64,000 nt of DNA, taken from assembly GCA_920105625.2 (NCBI GenBank), contig OV050032.1:78969879-79033878 (forward strand), read 5' to 3'. This DNA is from Clusia tigrina. Taxonomy: Eukaryota; Arthropoda; Insecta; Diptera; Clusiidae. The notes beneath the pieces were generated by a model. It had not been told where the DNA came from. It searched no databases and saw nothing but the letters and a program-made list of their open reading frames with translations. Made by a program: the position numbers and the translations under genes. This document shows positions 1 through 13,486 of the stretch, one piece after another. Within the stretch, counting starts at the first letter, position 1, and each line of letters begins with the position of its first letter.

Positions 1-588
1 TGAAGTTTTATCAGTGTTTGATTTGGGACTCAAGGGTAGCATAGCTTTGAGCGATAGCTTAAATTGACAAGAGGCTCGAGTACTTTATTGTTACAAAATT
101 TCAAGGTTTTATGACGCTCCAGTAAAAATTTACAAGCATTTGTAGGTTGCAAACTTTGATAGGTGTAGGACGTACCGTATAGAAGTTAGGGCCATTTCAA
201 GTTTTATCTGTGTTTGATTTGGGACTCAAGGGTAGCATAGCTTTGAGCGATAGCTTAAATTGACAAGAGGCTCGAGTACTTTATTGTTACAAAATTTCAA
301 GGTTTTATGACGCTCCAGTAAAAAGTTACAAGCATTTGTATGTTGCAAACTTTGATAGTTGTAGGACGTACCGTATAGAAGTTAGGGCCATTTGAAGTTT
401 TATCAGTGTTTGATTTGGGACTCAAAGGTAGCATAGCTTTGAGCGATAGCTTAAATTGACAAGAGGCTCGAGTACTTTATATTTACAAAATTTCAAGGTT
501 CTATGATGCTCCAGTAAAAAGTTACAAGCATTTGTTTGTTGCAAACTTTGATACGTGTAGGACGTACCGTATAGAAGTTAGGGCCATT

Positions 589-1372
589 TGAAGCCTTATC
601 AGTGTTTGATTTGGGACTCTAGGGTAGCATAGCTTTGAGCGATAGCTTAAATTGACAAGAGACTCGAGTACTTTATTGTTACAAAATTTCAAGATTTTAT
701 GACGCTCCAGTAAAAAGTTACAAGCATTTGTATGTTGCAAACTTTGATACGTGTAGGACGTACCGTATAGAAGTTAGGGCCATTTGAAGTCTTATCAGTG
801 TTTGATTTGGGACTCAAGGGTAGCATAGCTTTGAGCGATAGCTTAAATTGACAAGAGGCTCGAGTACTTTATTGTTACCAAATTTCAAGGTTTTAGGACG
901 CTCCAGTAAAAAGTTACAAGCATATGTATGTTGCAAACTTTGATAGGTATAGGACGTACCGTATAGAAGTTAGGGCCATTTGAAGTTTTATCAGTGTGTG
1001 ATTTGGGACTCAAGGGTAGCATAGCTTTGAGCGATAGCTTAAATTGACAAGAGACTCGAGTACTTTATTGTTACAAAATTTCAAGATTTTATGACGCTCC
1101 AGTAAAAAGTTACAAGCATTTGTATGTTGCAAACTTTGATACGTGTAGGACGTACCGTATAGAAGTTAGGGCCATTTGAAGTCTTATCAGTGTTTGATTT
1201 GGGACTCAAGGGTAGCATAGCTTTGAGCGATAGCTTAAATTGACAAGAGGCTCGAGTACTTTATTGTTACCAAATTTCAAGGTTTTAGGACGCTCCAGTA
1301 AAAAGTTACAAGCATATGTATGTTGCAAACTTTGATAGGTATAGGACGTACCGTATAGAAGTTAGGGCCATT
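589..1372 (+). repeat. 392-bp dimer tandemly duplicated
   Basis: Private variants recur 392 bp apart: GAGACTCGAG at about 660 and 1051, TCAAGATTTT at 689 and 1081, and CTTATCAG at 785 and 1177. The two-monomer unit was therefore copied in tandem. The related stretch near 4.6-5.4 kb lacks the duplicate, since its offset from this region changes from 4074 to 3682, exactly 392 bp. Confidence 0.85.
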
Positions 1373-1764
1373 TGAAGTTTTATCAGTGTGTGATTTGGGA
1401 CTCAAGGGTAGCATAGCTTTGAGCGATAGCTTAAATTGACAAGAGGCTCGAGTGCTTTATTGTTACAAAATTTCAAGGTTTAATGACGCTCCAGTAAAAA
1501 GTTACAAGCATTTGTATGTTGCAAACTTTGATAGGTGTAGGACGTACCGTATAGAAGTTAGGGCCATTTGAAGTTTTATCAGTGTTTGATTTGGGACTCA
1601 AGGGTAGCATAGCTTTAAGCGATAGCTTAAATTGACAAGAGGCTCGACTACTTTATTGTTACAAAATTTCAAGGTGTTATGACGCTCCAGTAAAAAGTTA
1701 CAAGCATTTGTATGTTGCAAACTTTGATACGTGTAGGACGTACCGTATAGAAATTTGGGCAATT

Positions 1765-1928
1765 TGAAGTTTTATCAGTGTTTGATTTGGGATTCAAGGG
1801 TAGCATAGCTTTGAGCGATAGCTTAAATTGACAAGAGGCTCGAGTACTTTATTGCTACAAAATTTCAAGGTTTTGTGACGCTCCAGTAAAAACTTACAAG
1901 ATTTTACGGTATAGAAGTTAGGGCCATT
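1765..1928 (+). repeat. 164-bp short monomer 1
   Basis: ACAAG runs directly into ATTTTACGGTATAG, a net loss of 32 bp that removes most of the second 56-bp sub-repeat. The preceding monomer ends in the variant GAAATTTGGGCAATT. Confidence 0.9.
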
Positions 1929-2895
1929 TGAAGTTTTATCAGTGTTTGATTTGGGACTCAAGTGTAGCATAGCTTTGAGCGATAGCTTAAATTGACAAGA
2001 GGCTCGAGTGCTTTGTTGCTACAAAATTTCATGGTTTTATGACGCTTCAGTAAAAAGTTGCAAGCATTTGTATGTTGCAAACTTTTATAGGTGTACGACG
2101 TACCGTATAGAAGTTAGGGCCATTTGAAGTTTTATCAGTGTTTGATTTGGGACTCAAGGGTAACACAGCTTTGAGCGATAGCTTAAATTGACAAGAGGCT
2201 CGAGTACTTTATTGTTACAAAATTTCAAGGTTTTAGGTCGCTCCAGTAAAAAGTTACAAGCATATGTATGTTGCAAACTATGATAGGTATAGGACGTACC
2301 GTATAGAAGTTAGGGCCATTTGAAGTTTTATCAGTGTGTGATTTGGGACTCAAGGGTAGCATAGCTTTGAGCGATAGCTTAAATTGACAAGAGGCTCGAG
2401 TGCTTTATTGTTACAAAATTTCAAGGTTTTATGACGCTCCAGTAAAAAGTTACAAACATTTGTATGTTGCAAACTTTGATAGGTGTAGGACGTACCGTAT
2501 AGAAGTTAGGGCCATTTGAAGTTTTATCAGTGTTTGATCTGGGACTCAAGGGCAGCATAGCTTTGAGCGATAGCTTAAATTGACAAGAGGCTCGAGTACT
2601 TTATTGTTCCAAAGTTTCAAGGTTTAATGACGCTCCAGTAAAAAGTTACAAGCATTTGTATGTTGCAAACTTTGATAGGTGTAGGACGTACCGTATAGAA
2701 GTTAGGGCCATTTGAAGTTTTATCAGTGTTTGATTTGGGACTGAAGGGTAGCATAGCTTTAAGCGATAGCTTAAATTGACAAGAGGCTCGAGTACTTTAT
2801 TGTTACAAAATTTCAAGGTGTTATGACGCTCCAGTAAAAAGTTACAAGCATTTGTATGTTGCAAACTTTGATACGTGTAGGACGTACCGTATAGA
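1765..2895 (+). repeat. Six-monomer block also present at 5447-6577
   Basis: It shares a 164-bp monomer, CAAGTGTAGC, GGTAACACAG, GATCTGGGACTCAAGGGCAGC and GGACTGAAGGG with the segment 3682 bp downstream, all at a constant offset. Confidence 0.85.
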
Positions 2896-3497
2896 AGTTA
2901 GGGCCATTTGAAGTTTTATCAGTGTGTGATTTGGGACTCAAGGGTAGCATAGCTCTGAGCGATAGCTTAAATTGACAAGAGGCTCGAGTGCTTTATTGTT
3001 ACAAAATTTCAAGGTTTTATGACGCTCCAGTAAAAAGTTACAAACATTTGTATGTTGCAAACTTTGATAGGTGTAGGACGTACCGTATAGAAGTTAGGGC
3101 CATTTGAAGTTTTATCAGTGTTTGATTTGGGACTCAAGGGTAGCATAGCTTTGAGCGATAGCTTAAATTGACAAGAGGCTCGAGTACTTTATTGTTACAA
3201 AATTTCAAGGTTTTATGACGCTCCAGTAAAAAGTTACAAGCATTTGCTTGTTGCAAACTTTGATAGGTGTAGGACGTACCGTATACGAAGTTAGGGCCAT
3301 TTGAAGTTTTATATGTGTTTCATTTGGGACTCAAGGGTAGCATAGCTTTGAGCGATAGCTTAAATTGACAAGAGGCTCGAGTGCTTTATTGTTACAAAAT
3401 TTCAAGGTTTTATGACGCTGCAGTAAAAAGTTACGAGCATTTGTATGTTGCAAACTTGGATAGGTGTAGGACGTACCGTATAGAAGTTAGGGCAATT

Positions 3498-3682
3498 TCA
3501 AGATTTATCAGTGTTTGATTTGGGACTCAAGGGTAGCATAGCTTTGACCGATAGCTTAAATTGACAGGAGGCTCGAGAACTTTATTGTTACAAAATTTCA
3601 AGGTTTTATGGCGCTCCAGTAAAAAGTTACAAACATTTGTATGTTGCAAACTTTGATAGGCGTAGGACGTATTAGGGCCATT
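3498..3682 (+). repeat. 185-bp monomer (11-bp deletion), copy 1
   Basis: GCGTAGGACGTA joins TTAGGGCC directly, losing CCGTATAGAAG. The next monomer carries GAGTGATAGC and ATGGCGCTCC, a pairing kept in the other copies of this variant. Confidence 0.88.
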
Positions 3683-5446
3683 TGAAGTTTTATCAGTGTT
3701 TGATTTGGGACTCAAGGGTAGCATAGCTTTGAGTGATAGCTTAAATTGACAAGAGGCTCGAGTACTTTATTGTTACAAAATTTCAAGGTTTTATGGCGCT
3801 CCAGTAAAAAGTTACAAACATTTGTATGTTGCAAACTTTGATAGGTGTAGGACGTACCGTATAGAAGTTAGGGCCATTTGAAGTTTTCTCAGTGTTTGAT
3901 TTGGGACTCAAGGGTAGCATAGCTTTGAGCGATAGATTAAATTGGCAAGAGGCGCGAGTACTTTATTGTTACAAAATTTCAAGGTTTTATGACGCTCCAG
4001 CAAAATGTTACAAGCATTTGTATGTTGCAAAATTTGATAGGTGTAGGACGTACCGTATAGAAGTTAGGGCCATTTGAAGTTTTATCAGTGTTTGATTTGG
4101 GACTCAAGGGTAGCATAGCTTTGAGCGATAGCTTAAATTGACAAGAGGCTCGAGTACTTTATTGTTACAAAATTTCAAGGTTTTATGACGCTCCAGTAAA
4201 AATTTACAAGCATTTGTATGTTGCAAACTTTGATAGGTGTAGGACGTACCGTATAGAAGTTAGGGCCATTTGAAGTTTTGTCAGTGTTTGATTTGGGACT
4301 CAAGGGTAGCATAGCTTTGAGCGATAGCTTTAATTGACAAGAGGCTCGAGTACTTTATTGTTACAAAATTTCAAGGTTTTATGACGCTCCAGTAAAAAGT
4401 TACAAGCATTTGTATGTTGCAAACTTTGATAGTTGTAGGACGTACCGTATAAAAGTTAGGGCCATTTGGAGTTTTATCAGTGTTTGATTTGGGACTCAAA
4501 GGTAGCATAGCTTTGCGCGATAGCTTAAATTGACAAGAGGCTCGAGTACTTTATATTTACAAAATTTCAAGGTTCTATGATGCTCCAGTAAAAAGTTACA
4601 AGCATTTGTTTGTTGCAAACTTTGATACGTGTAGGACGTACCGTATAGAAGTTAGGGCCATTTGAAGTCTTATCAGTGTTTGATTTGGAACTCTAGGGTA
4701 GCATAGCTTTGAGCGATAGCTTAAATTGACAAGAGGCTCGAGTACTTTATTGTTACCAAATTTCAAGGTTTTAGGACGCTCCAGTAAAAAGTTACAAGCA
4801 TATGTATGTTGCAAACTTTGATAGGTATAGGACGTACCGTATAGAAGTTAGGGCCATTTGAAGTTTTATCAGTGTGTGATTTGGGACTCAAGGGTAGCAT
4901 AGCTTTGAGCGATAGCTTAAATTGACAAGAGGCTCGAGTGCTTTATTGTTACAAAATTTCAAGGTTTTATGACGCTCCAGTAAAAAGTTACAAACATTTG
5001 TATGTTGCAAACTTTGATAGGTGTAGGACGTACCGTATAGAAGTTAGGGCCATTTGAAGTTTTATCAGTGTTTGATCTGGGACTCAACGGTAGCATAGCT
5101 TTGAGCGATAGCTTAAATTGACAAGAGGCTCGAGTACTTTATTGTTACAAAGTTTCAATGTTTAATGACGCTCCAGTAAAAAGTTACAAGCATTTGTATG
5201 TTACAAACTTTGATAGGTGTAGGACGTACCGTATAGAAGTTAGGGCCATTTGAAGTTTTATCAGTGTTTGATTTGGGACTCAAGGGTAGCATAGCTTTAA
5301 GCGATAGCTTAAATTGACAAGAGGCTCGACTACTTTATTGTTACAAAATTTCAAGGTGTTATGACGCTCCAGTAAAAAGTTACAAGCATTTGTATGTTGC
5401 AAACTTTGATACGTGTAGGACGTACCGTATAGAAATTTGGGCAATT

Positions 5447-5610
5447 TGAAGTTTTATCAGTGTTTGATTTGGGACTCAAGGGTAGCATAGCTTTGAGCGA
5501 TAGCTTAAATTGACAAGAGGCTCGAGTACTTTATTGTTACAAAATTTCAAGGTTTTGTGACGCTCCAGTAAAAACTTACAAGATTTTACGGTATAGAAGT
5601 TAGGGCCATT
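5447..5610 (+). repeat. 164-bp short monomer 2
   Basis: Same junction and flanks as monomer 1. It is the first monomer of the 2484-bp higher-order unit. Confidence 0.9.
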
Positions 5611-6590
5611 TGAAGTTTTATCAGTGTTTGATTTGGGACTCAAGTGTAGCATAGCTTTGAGCGATAGCTTAAATTGACAAGAGGCTCGAGTGCTTTGTTG
5701 CTACAAAATTTCAAGGTTTTATGACGCTTCAGTAAAAAGTTGCAAGCATTTGTATGTTGCAAACTTTTATAGGTGTACGACGTACCGTATAGAAGTTAGG
5801 GCCATTTGAAGTTTTATCAGTGTTTGATTTGGGACTCAAGGGTAACACAGCTTTGAGCGATAGCTTAAATTGACAAGAGGCTCGAGTACTTTATTGTTAC
5901 AAAATTTCAAGGTTTTAGGACGCTCCAGTAAAAAGTTACAAGCATATGTATGTTGCAAACTTTGATAGGTATAGGACGTACCGTATAGAAGTTAGGGCCA
6001 TTTGAAGTTTTATCAGTGTGTGATTTGGGACTCAAGGGTAGCATAGCTTTGAGCGATAGCTTAAATTGACAAGAGGCTCGAGTGCTTTATTGTTACAAAA
6101 TTTCAAGGTTTTATGACGCTCCAGTAAAAAGTTGCAAACATTTGTATGTTGCAAACTTTGATAGGTGTAGGACGTACCGTATAGAAGTTAGGGCCATTTG
6201 AAGTTTTATCAGTGTTTGATCTGGGACTCAAGGGCAGCATAGCTTTGAGCGATAGCTTAAATTGACAAGAGGCTCGAGTACTTTATTGTTACAAAGTTTC
6301 AAGGTTTAATGACGCTCCAGTAAAAAGTTACAAGCATTTGTATGTTGCAAACTTTGATAGGTGTAGGACGTACCGTATAGAAGTTAGGGCCATTTGAAGT
6401 TTTATCAATGTTTGATTTGGGACTGAAGGGTAGCATAGCTTTAAGCGATAGCTTAAATTGACAAGAGGCTCGAGTACTTTATTGTTACAAAATTTCAAGG
6501 TGTTATGACGCTCCAGTAAAAAGTTACAAGCATTTGTATGTTGCAAACTTTGATACGTGTAGGACGTACCGTATAGAAGTTTGGGCAATT

Positions 6591-6754
6591 TGAAGTTTTA
6601 TCAGTGTTTGACTTGGGACTCAAGGGTAGCATAGCTTTGAGCGATAGCTTAAATTGACAAGAGGCTCGAGTACTTTATTGTTACAAAATTTCAAGGTTTT
6701 ATGACGCTCCAGTAAAAACTTACAAGATTTTACAGTATAGAAGTTAGGGCCATT
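6591..6754 (+). repeat. 164-bp short monomer 3
   Basis: Junction variant ATTTTACAGTATAG, and GTTTGACTTGGG near its start. It is the second short monomer of the 2484-bp unit. Confidence 0.9.
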
Positions 6755-7930
6755 TGAAGTTTTATCAGTGTTTGATTTGGGACTCAAGGGTAGCATAGCT
6801 TTGAGCGATAGCTTAAATTGACAAGAGGCTCGAGTGCTTTGTTGCTACAAAATTTCAAGGTTTTATGACGCTTCAGTAAAAAGTTGCAAGCATTTGTATG
6901 TTGCAAACTTTGATAGGTGTAGGACGTACCGTATAGAAGTTAGGGCCATTTGAAGTTTTATCAGTGTTTGATTTCGGACTCAAGGGTAGCATAGCTTTGA
7001 GCGATAGCTTAAATTGACAAGAGGCTCGAGTACTTTATTGTTACAAAATTTCAAGGTGTTATGACGCTCCAGTAAAAAGTTACAAGCATTTGTATGTTGC
7101 AAACTTTGATACGTGTAGGACGTACCGTATAGAAATTTGGGCAATTTGAAGTTTTATCAGTGTTTGATTTGGGACTCAAGGGTAGCATAGCTTTGAGCGA
7201 TAGCTTAAATTGACAAGAGGCTCGAGTACTTTATTGTTACAAAATTTCAAGGTCTTAGGACGCTCCAGTAAAAAGTTACAAGCATTTGTATGTTGCAAAC
7301 TTTGATAGGTATAGGACGTACCGTATAGAAGTTAGGGCCATTTGAAGTTTTATCAGTGTGTGATTTGGGACTCAAGGGTAGCATAGCTTTGAGCGATAGC
7401 TTAAATTGACAAGAGGCTCGAGTGCTTTATTGTTACAAAATTTCAAGGTTTTATGACGCTCCAGTAAAAAGTTACAAACATTTGTATGTTGCAAACTTTG
7501 ATAGGTGTAGGACGTACCGTATAGAAGTTAGGGCCATTTGAAGTTTTATCAGTGTTTGATCTGGGACTCAAGGGTAGCATAGCTTTGAGCGATAGCTTAA
7601 ATTGACAAGAGGCTCGAGTACTTTATTGTTACAAAGTTTCAATGTTTAATGACGCTCCAGTAAAAAGTTACAAGCATTTGTATGTTACAAACTTTGATAG
7701 GTGTAGGACGTACCGTATAGAAGTTAGGGCCATTTGAAGCTTTATCAGTGTTTGATTTGGGACTCAAGGGTAGCATAGCTTTAAGCGATAGCTTAAATTG
7801 ACAAGAGGCTCGACTACTTTATTGTTACAAAATTTCAAGGTGTTATGACGCTCCAGTAAAAAGTTACAAGCATTTGTATGTTGCAAACTTTGATACGTGT
7901 AGGACGTACCGTATAGAAATTTGGGCAATT

Positions 7931-8094
7931 TGAAGTTTTATCAGTGTTTGATTTGGGACTCAAGGGTAGCATAGCTTTGAGCGATAACTTAAATTGACAA
8001 GAGGCTCTAGTACTTTATTGTTACAAAATTTCAAGGTTTTGTGACGCTCCAGTAAAAACTTACAAGATTTTACGGTATAGAAGTTAGGGCCATT
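7931..8094 (+). repeat. 164-bp short monomer 4
   Basis: 2484 bp after monomer 2. It carries GCGATAACTT and CTCTAGTAC. Confidence 0.9.
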
Positions 8095-9074
8095 TGAAGT
8101 TTTATCAGTGTTTGATTTGGGACTCAAGTGTAGCATAGCTTTGAGCGATAGCTTAAATTGACAAGAGGCTCGAGTGCTTTGTTGCTACAAAATTTCAAGG
8201 TTTTATGACGCTTCAGTAAAAAGTTGCAAGCATTTGTATGTTGCAAACTTTTATACGTGTACGACGTACCGTATAGAAGTTAGGGCCATTTGAAGTTTTA
8301 TCAGTGTTTGATTTGGGACTCAAGGGTAACACAGCTTTGAGCGATAGCTTAAATTGACAAGAGGCTCGAGTACTTTATTGTTACAAAATTTCAAGGTTTT
8401 AGGACGCTCCAGTAAAAAGTTACAAGCATATGTATGTTGCAAACTTTGATAGGTATAGGACGTACCGTATAGAAGTTAGGGCCATTTGAAGTTTTATCAG
8501 TGTGTGATTTGGGACTCAAGGGTAGCATAGCTTTGAGCGATAGCTTAAATTGACAAGAGGCTCGAGTGCTTTATTGTTACAAAATTTCAAGGTTTTATGA
8601 CGCTCCAGTAAAAAGTTGCAAACATTTGTATGTTGCAAACTTTGATAGGTGTAGGACGTACCGTATAGAAGTTAGGGCCATTTGAAGTTTTATCAGTGTT
8701 TGATCTGGGACTCAAGGGCAGCATAGCTTTGAGCGATAGCTTAAATTGACAAGAGGCTCGAGTACTTTATTGTTACAAAGTTTCAAGGTTTAATGACGCT
8801 CCAGTAAAAAGTTACAAGCATTTGTATGTTGCAAACTTTGATAGGTGTAGGACGTACCGTATAGAAGTTAGGGCCATTTGAAGTTTTATCAATGTTTGAT
8901 TTGGGACTGAAGGGTAGCATAGCTTTAAGCGATAGCTTAAATTGACAAGAGGCTCGAGTACTTTATTGTTACAAAATTTCAAGGTGTTATGACGCTCCAG
9001 TAAAAAGTTACAAGCATTTGTATGTTGCAAACTTTGATACGTGTAGGACGTACCGTATAGAAGTTTGGGCAATT

Positions 9075-9238
9075 TGAAGTTTTATCAGTGTTTGACTTGG
9101 GACTCAAGGGTAGCATAGCTTTGAGCGATAGCTTAAATTGACAAGAGGCTCGAGTACTTTATTGTTACAAAATTTCAAGGTTTTATGACGCTCCAGTAAA
9201 AACTTACAAGATTTTACAGTATAGAAGTTAGGGCCATT
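9075..9238 (+). repeat. 164-bp short monomer 5
   Basis: 2484 bp after monomer 3, and it shares the ATTTTACAGTATAG junction variant. Confidence 0.9.
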
Positions 9239-11002
9239 TGAAGTTTTATCAGTGTTTGATTTGGGACTCAAGGGTAGCATAGCTTTGAGCGATAGCTTAA
9301 ATTGACAAGAGGCTCGAGTGCTTTGTTGCTACAAAATTTCAAGGTTTTATGACGCTTCAGTAAAAAGTTGCAAGCATTTGTATGTTGCAAACTTTGATAG
9401 GTGTAGGACGTACCGTATAGAAGTTAGGGCCATTTGAAATTTTATCAGTGTTTGATTTCGGACTCAAGGGTAGCATAGCTTTGAGCGATAGCTTAAATTG
9501 ACAAGAGGCTCGAGTACTTTATTGTTACAAAATTTCAAGGTCTTAGGACGCTCCAGTAAAAAGTTACAAGCATTTGTATGTTGCAAACTTTGATAGGTAT
9601 AGGACGTACCGTATAGAAGTTAGGGCCATTTGAAGTTTTATCAGTGTGTGATTTGGGACTCAAGGGTAGCATAGCTTTGAGCGATAGCTTAAATTGACAA
9701 GAGGCTCGAGTGCTTTATTGTTACAAAATTTCAAGGTTTTATGACGCTCCAGTAAAAAGTTACAAACATTTGTATGTTGCAAACTTTGATAGGTGTAGGA
9801 CGTACCGTATAGAAGTTAGGGCCATTTGAAGTTTTATCAGTGTTTGATCTGGGACTCAAGGGTAGCATAGCTTTGAGCGATAGCTTAAATTGACAAGAGG
9901 CTCGAGTACTTTATTGTTACAAAGTTTCAAGGTTTAATGACGCTCCAGTAAAAAGTTACAAGCATTTGTATGTTGCAAACTTTGATAGGTGTAGGACGTA
10001 CCGTATAGAAGTTAGGGCCATTTGAAGTTTTATCAGTGTTTGATTTGGGACTCAAGGGTAGCATAGCTTTAAGCGATAGCTTAAATTGACAAGAGGCTCG
10101 AGTACTTTATTGTTACAAAATTTCAAGGTGTTATGACGCTCCAGTAAAAATTTACAAGCATTTGTATGTTGCAAACTTTGATACGTGTAGGACGTACCGT
10201 ATAGAAGTTTGGGCAATTTGAAGTTTTATCAGTGTTTGATTTGGGACTCAAGGGTAGCATAGCTTTGAGCGATAGCTTAAATTGACAAGAGGCTCGAGTG
10301 CTTTGTTGCTACAAAATTTCAAGGTTTTATGACGCTTCAGTAAAAAGTTGCAAGCATTTGTATGTTGCAAACTTTGATAGGTGTAGGACGTACCGTATAG
10401 AAGTTAGGGCCATTTGAAGTTTTATCAGTGTTTGATTTGGGACTCAAGGGTAGCATAGCTTTGAGCGATAGCTTAAATTGACAAGAGGCTCGAGTACTTT
10501 ATTGTTACAAAATTTCAAGGTTTTATGACGCTCCAGTAAAAAGTTACAAGCATTTGTATGTTGCAAACTTTGATAGGTGTAGGACGTACCGTATAGTAGT
10601 TAGGGCCATTTGAAGTTTTATCAGTGTTTGATTTCGGACTCAAGGGTAGCATAGCTTTGAGCGATAGCTTAAATTGACAAGAGGCTCGAGTACTTTATTG
10701 TTACAAAATTTCAAGGTTTTATGACGCTCCAGTAAAAAGTTACAAGCATTTGTATGTTGCAAACTTTGATACGTGTAGGACGTACCGTATAGAAATTTGG
10801 GCCATTTGAAGTTTTATCAGTGTTTGATTTGGGACTCAAGGGTAGCATAGCTTTGAGCGATAGCTTAAATTGACAAGAGGCTCGAGTGCTTTATTGTTAC
10901 AAAATTTCAAGGTTTTATGACGCTCCAGTAAAAAGTTACAAACATTTGTATGTTGCAAACTTTGATAGGTGTAGGACGTACCGTATAGAAGTTAGGGCCA
11001 TT

Positions 11003-11786
11003 TGAAGTTTTATCAGTGTTTGATCTGGGACTCAAGGGTAGCATAGCTTTGAGCGATAGCTTAAATTGACAAGAGGCTCGAGTACTTTATTGTTACAAAG
11101 TTTCAATGTTTAATGACGCTCCAGTAAAAAGTTACAAGCATTTGTATGTTACAAACTTTGATAGGTGTAGGACGTACCGTATAGAAGTTAGGGCCATTTG
11201 AAGCTTTATCAGTGTTTGATTTGGGACTCAAGGGTAGCATAGCTTTAAGCGATAGCTTAAATTGACAAGAGGCTCGACTACTTTATTGTTACAAAATTTC
11301 AAGGTTTTATGACGCTCCAGTAAAAAGTTACAAACATTTGTATGTTGCAAACTTTGATAGGTGTAGGACGTACCGTATAGAAGTTAGGGCCATTTGAAGT
11401 TTTATCAGTGTTTGATCTGGGACTCAAGGGTAGCATAGCTTTGAGCGATAGCTTAAATTGACAAGAGGCTCGAGTACTTTATTGTTACAAAGTTTCAATG
11501 TTTAATGACGCTCCAGTAAAAAGTTACAAGCATTTGTATGTTACAAACTTTGATAGGTGTAGGACGTACCGTATAGAAGTTAGGGCCATTTGAAGCTTTA
11601 TCAGTGTTTGATTTGGGACTCAAGGGTAGCATAGCTTTAAGCGATAGCTTAAATTGACAAGAGGCTCGACTACTTTATTGTTACAAAATTTCAAGGTTTT
11701 ATGACGCTCCAGTAAAAAGTTACAAACATTTGTATGTTGCAAACTCTGATAGGTGTAGGACGTACCGTATAGAAGTTAGGGCCATT
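11003..11786 (+). repeat. 392-bp dimer in tandem (11003-11394, 11395-11786)
   Basis: Both dimers hold a GATCTGGG/TTTCAATGTTTAATG/GTTACAAAC monomer followed by an AAGCTTTATCAG/CTCGACTAC monomer. They look almost identical (one noticed change, CTTTGAT to CTCTGAT near 11745), so the duplication is recent. Confidence 0.88.
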
Positions 11787-11829
11787 TGAAGTTTTATCAG
11801 TGTTTGATCTGGGACTCAAGGGTAGCATA

Positions 11830-13399
11830 GCTTTGAGCGATAGCTTAAATTGACAAGAGGCTCGAGTACTTTATTGTTACAAAATTTCAAGGTCTTAGGA
11901 CGCTCCAGTAAAAAGTTACAAGCATTTGTATGTTGCAAACTTTGATAGGTATAGGACGTACCGTATAGAAGTTAGGGCCATTTGAAGTTTTATCAGTGTG
12001 TGATTTGGGACTCAAGGGTAGCATAGCTTTGAGCGATAGCTTAAATTGACAAGAGGCTCGAGTGCTTTATTGTTACAAAATTTCAAGGTTTTATGACGCT
12101 CCAGTAAAAAGTTACAAACATTTGTATGTTGCAAACTTTGATAGGTGTAGGACGTACCGTATAGAAGTTAGGGCCATTTGAAGTTTTATCAGTGTTTGAT
12201 CTGGGACTCAAGGGTAGCATAGATTTGAGCGATAGCTTAAATTGACAAGAGGCTCGAGTACTTTATTGTTACAAAGTTTCAATGTTTAATGACGCTCCAG
12301 TAAAAAGTTACAAGCATTTGTATGTTACAAACTTTGATAGGTGTAGGACGTACCGTATAGAAGTTAGGGCCATTTGAAGCTTTATCAGTGTTTGATTTGG
12401 GACTCAAGGGTAGCATAGCTTTAAGCGATAGCTTAAATTGACAAGAGGCTCGACTACTTTATTGTTACAAAATTTCAAGGTGTTATGACGCTCCAGTAAA
12501 AAGTTACAAGCATTTGTATGTTGCAAACTTTGATACGTGTAGGACGTACCGTATAGAAATTTGGGCAATTTGAAGTTTTATCAGTGTTTGATTTGGGACT
12601 CAAGGGTAGCATAGCTTTGAGCGATAACTTAAATTGACAAGAGGCTCTAGTACTTTATTGTTACAAAATTTCAAGGTTTTGTGACGCTCCAGTAAAAACT
12701 TACAAGATTTTACGGTATAGAAGTTAGGGCCATTTGAAGTTTTATCAGTGTTTGATTTGGGACTCAAGTGTAGCATAGCTTTGAGCGATAGCTTAAATTG
12801 ACAAGAGGCTCGAGTGCTTTGTTGCTACAAAATTTCAAGGTTTTATGACGCTTCAGTAAAAAGTTGCAAGCATTTGTATGTTGCAAACTTTTATACGTGT
12901 ACGACGTACCGTATAGAAGTTAGGGCCATTTGAAGTTTTATCAGTGTTTGATTTGGGACTCAAGGGTAACACAGCTTTGAGCGATAGCTTAAATTGACAA
13001 GAGGCTCGAGTACTTTATTGTTACAAAATTTCAAGGTTTTAGGACGCTCCAGTAAAAAGTTACAAGCATATGTATGTTGCAAACTTTGATAGGTATAGGA
13101 CGTACCGTATAGAAGTTAGGGCCATTTGAAGTTTTATCAGTGTGTGATTTGGGACTCAAGGGTAGCATAGCTTTGAGCGATAGCTTAAATTGACAAGAGG
13201 CTCGAGTGCTTTATTGTTACAAAATTTCAAGGTTTTATGACGCTCCAGTAAAAAGTTGCAAACATTTGTATGTTGCAAACTTTGATAGGTGTAGGACGTA
13301 CCGTATAGAAGTTAGGGCCATTTGAAGTTTTATCAGTGTTTGATCTGGGACTCAAGGGCAGCATAGCTTTGAGCGATAGCTTAAATTGACAAGAGGCTC
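11830..13399 (+). repeat. Eight-monomer copy of 7190-8759
   Basis: At a constant offset of 4640 bp it shares GGTCTTAGGACG, GTTACAAAC, GCGATAACTT with CTCTAGTAC, and the 164-bp monomer. The similarity breaks within the monomer near 13400, where CTCTAGTAC of another monomer type joins. Confidence 0.85.
12571..12734 (+). repeat. 164-bp short monomer 6
   Basis: 4640 bp after monomer 4, with the same GCGATAACTT and CTCTAGTAC changes. Confidence 0.9.
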
Positions 13400-13486
13400 T
13401 AGTACTTTATTGTTACAAAATTTCAAGGTTTTGTGACGCTCCAGTAAAAACTTACAAGATTTTACGGTATAGAAGTTAGGGCCATT
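13323..13486 (+). repeat. 164-bp short monomer 7, chimeric
   Basis: Its first half is a GATCTGGG/GGGCAGC monomer and its second half, from CTCTAGTAC on, is the short type. It looks like a recombinant formed within the monomer. Confidence 0.88.

Larger units (their letters stand above)
5447..7930 (+). repeat. 13-monomer higher-order repeat unit, 2484 bp
   Basis: The unit has eleven 196-bp and two 164-bp monomers. Matching variants lie 2484 bp downstream: GTATGTTACAAAC at 5197 and 7681, the short monomers at 5447/7931 and 6591/9075, and the identical stretch around 6328-6588 and 8812-9072. It is followed directly by a one-monomer-shorter copy. Confidence 0.88.
7931..10218 (+). repeat. 12-monomer copy of the preceding unit, 2288 bp
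   Basis: The offset is 2484 bp up to the TTCGGACTC monomer near 9455 and 2288 bp from GGTCTTAGGACG onward, so exactly one 196-bp monomer was lost inside this copy. The monomer at 9425-9620 is a chimera of two neighbours of the first unit, as unequal exchange would produce. Confidence 0.85.

Noticed and set aside
1765..1928. Short monomers as insertion sites or remnants of a mobile element
   Set aside because: They lack sequence and contain no target-site duplication or terminal repeats; all share one deletion junction.
522..9072. Recurring small open reading frames, for example peptides beginning MQHTNACNFLLERH or MPKLLYGTSYTYQ on the - strand, up to 86 codons
   Set aside because: They are translations of the satellite, start and stop at the same monomer positions, and shift frame every monomer because 196 is not a multiple of three. 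No family, ribosome-binding context or codon signature supports them.
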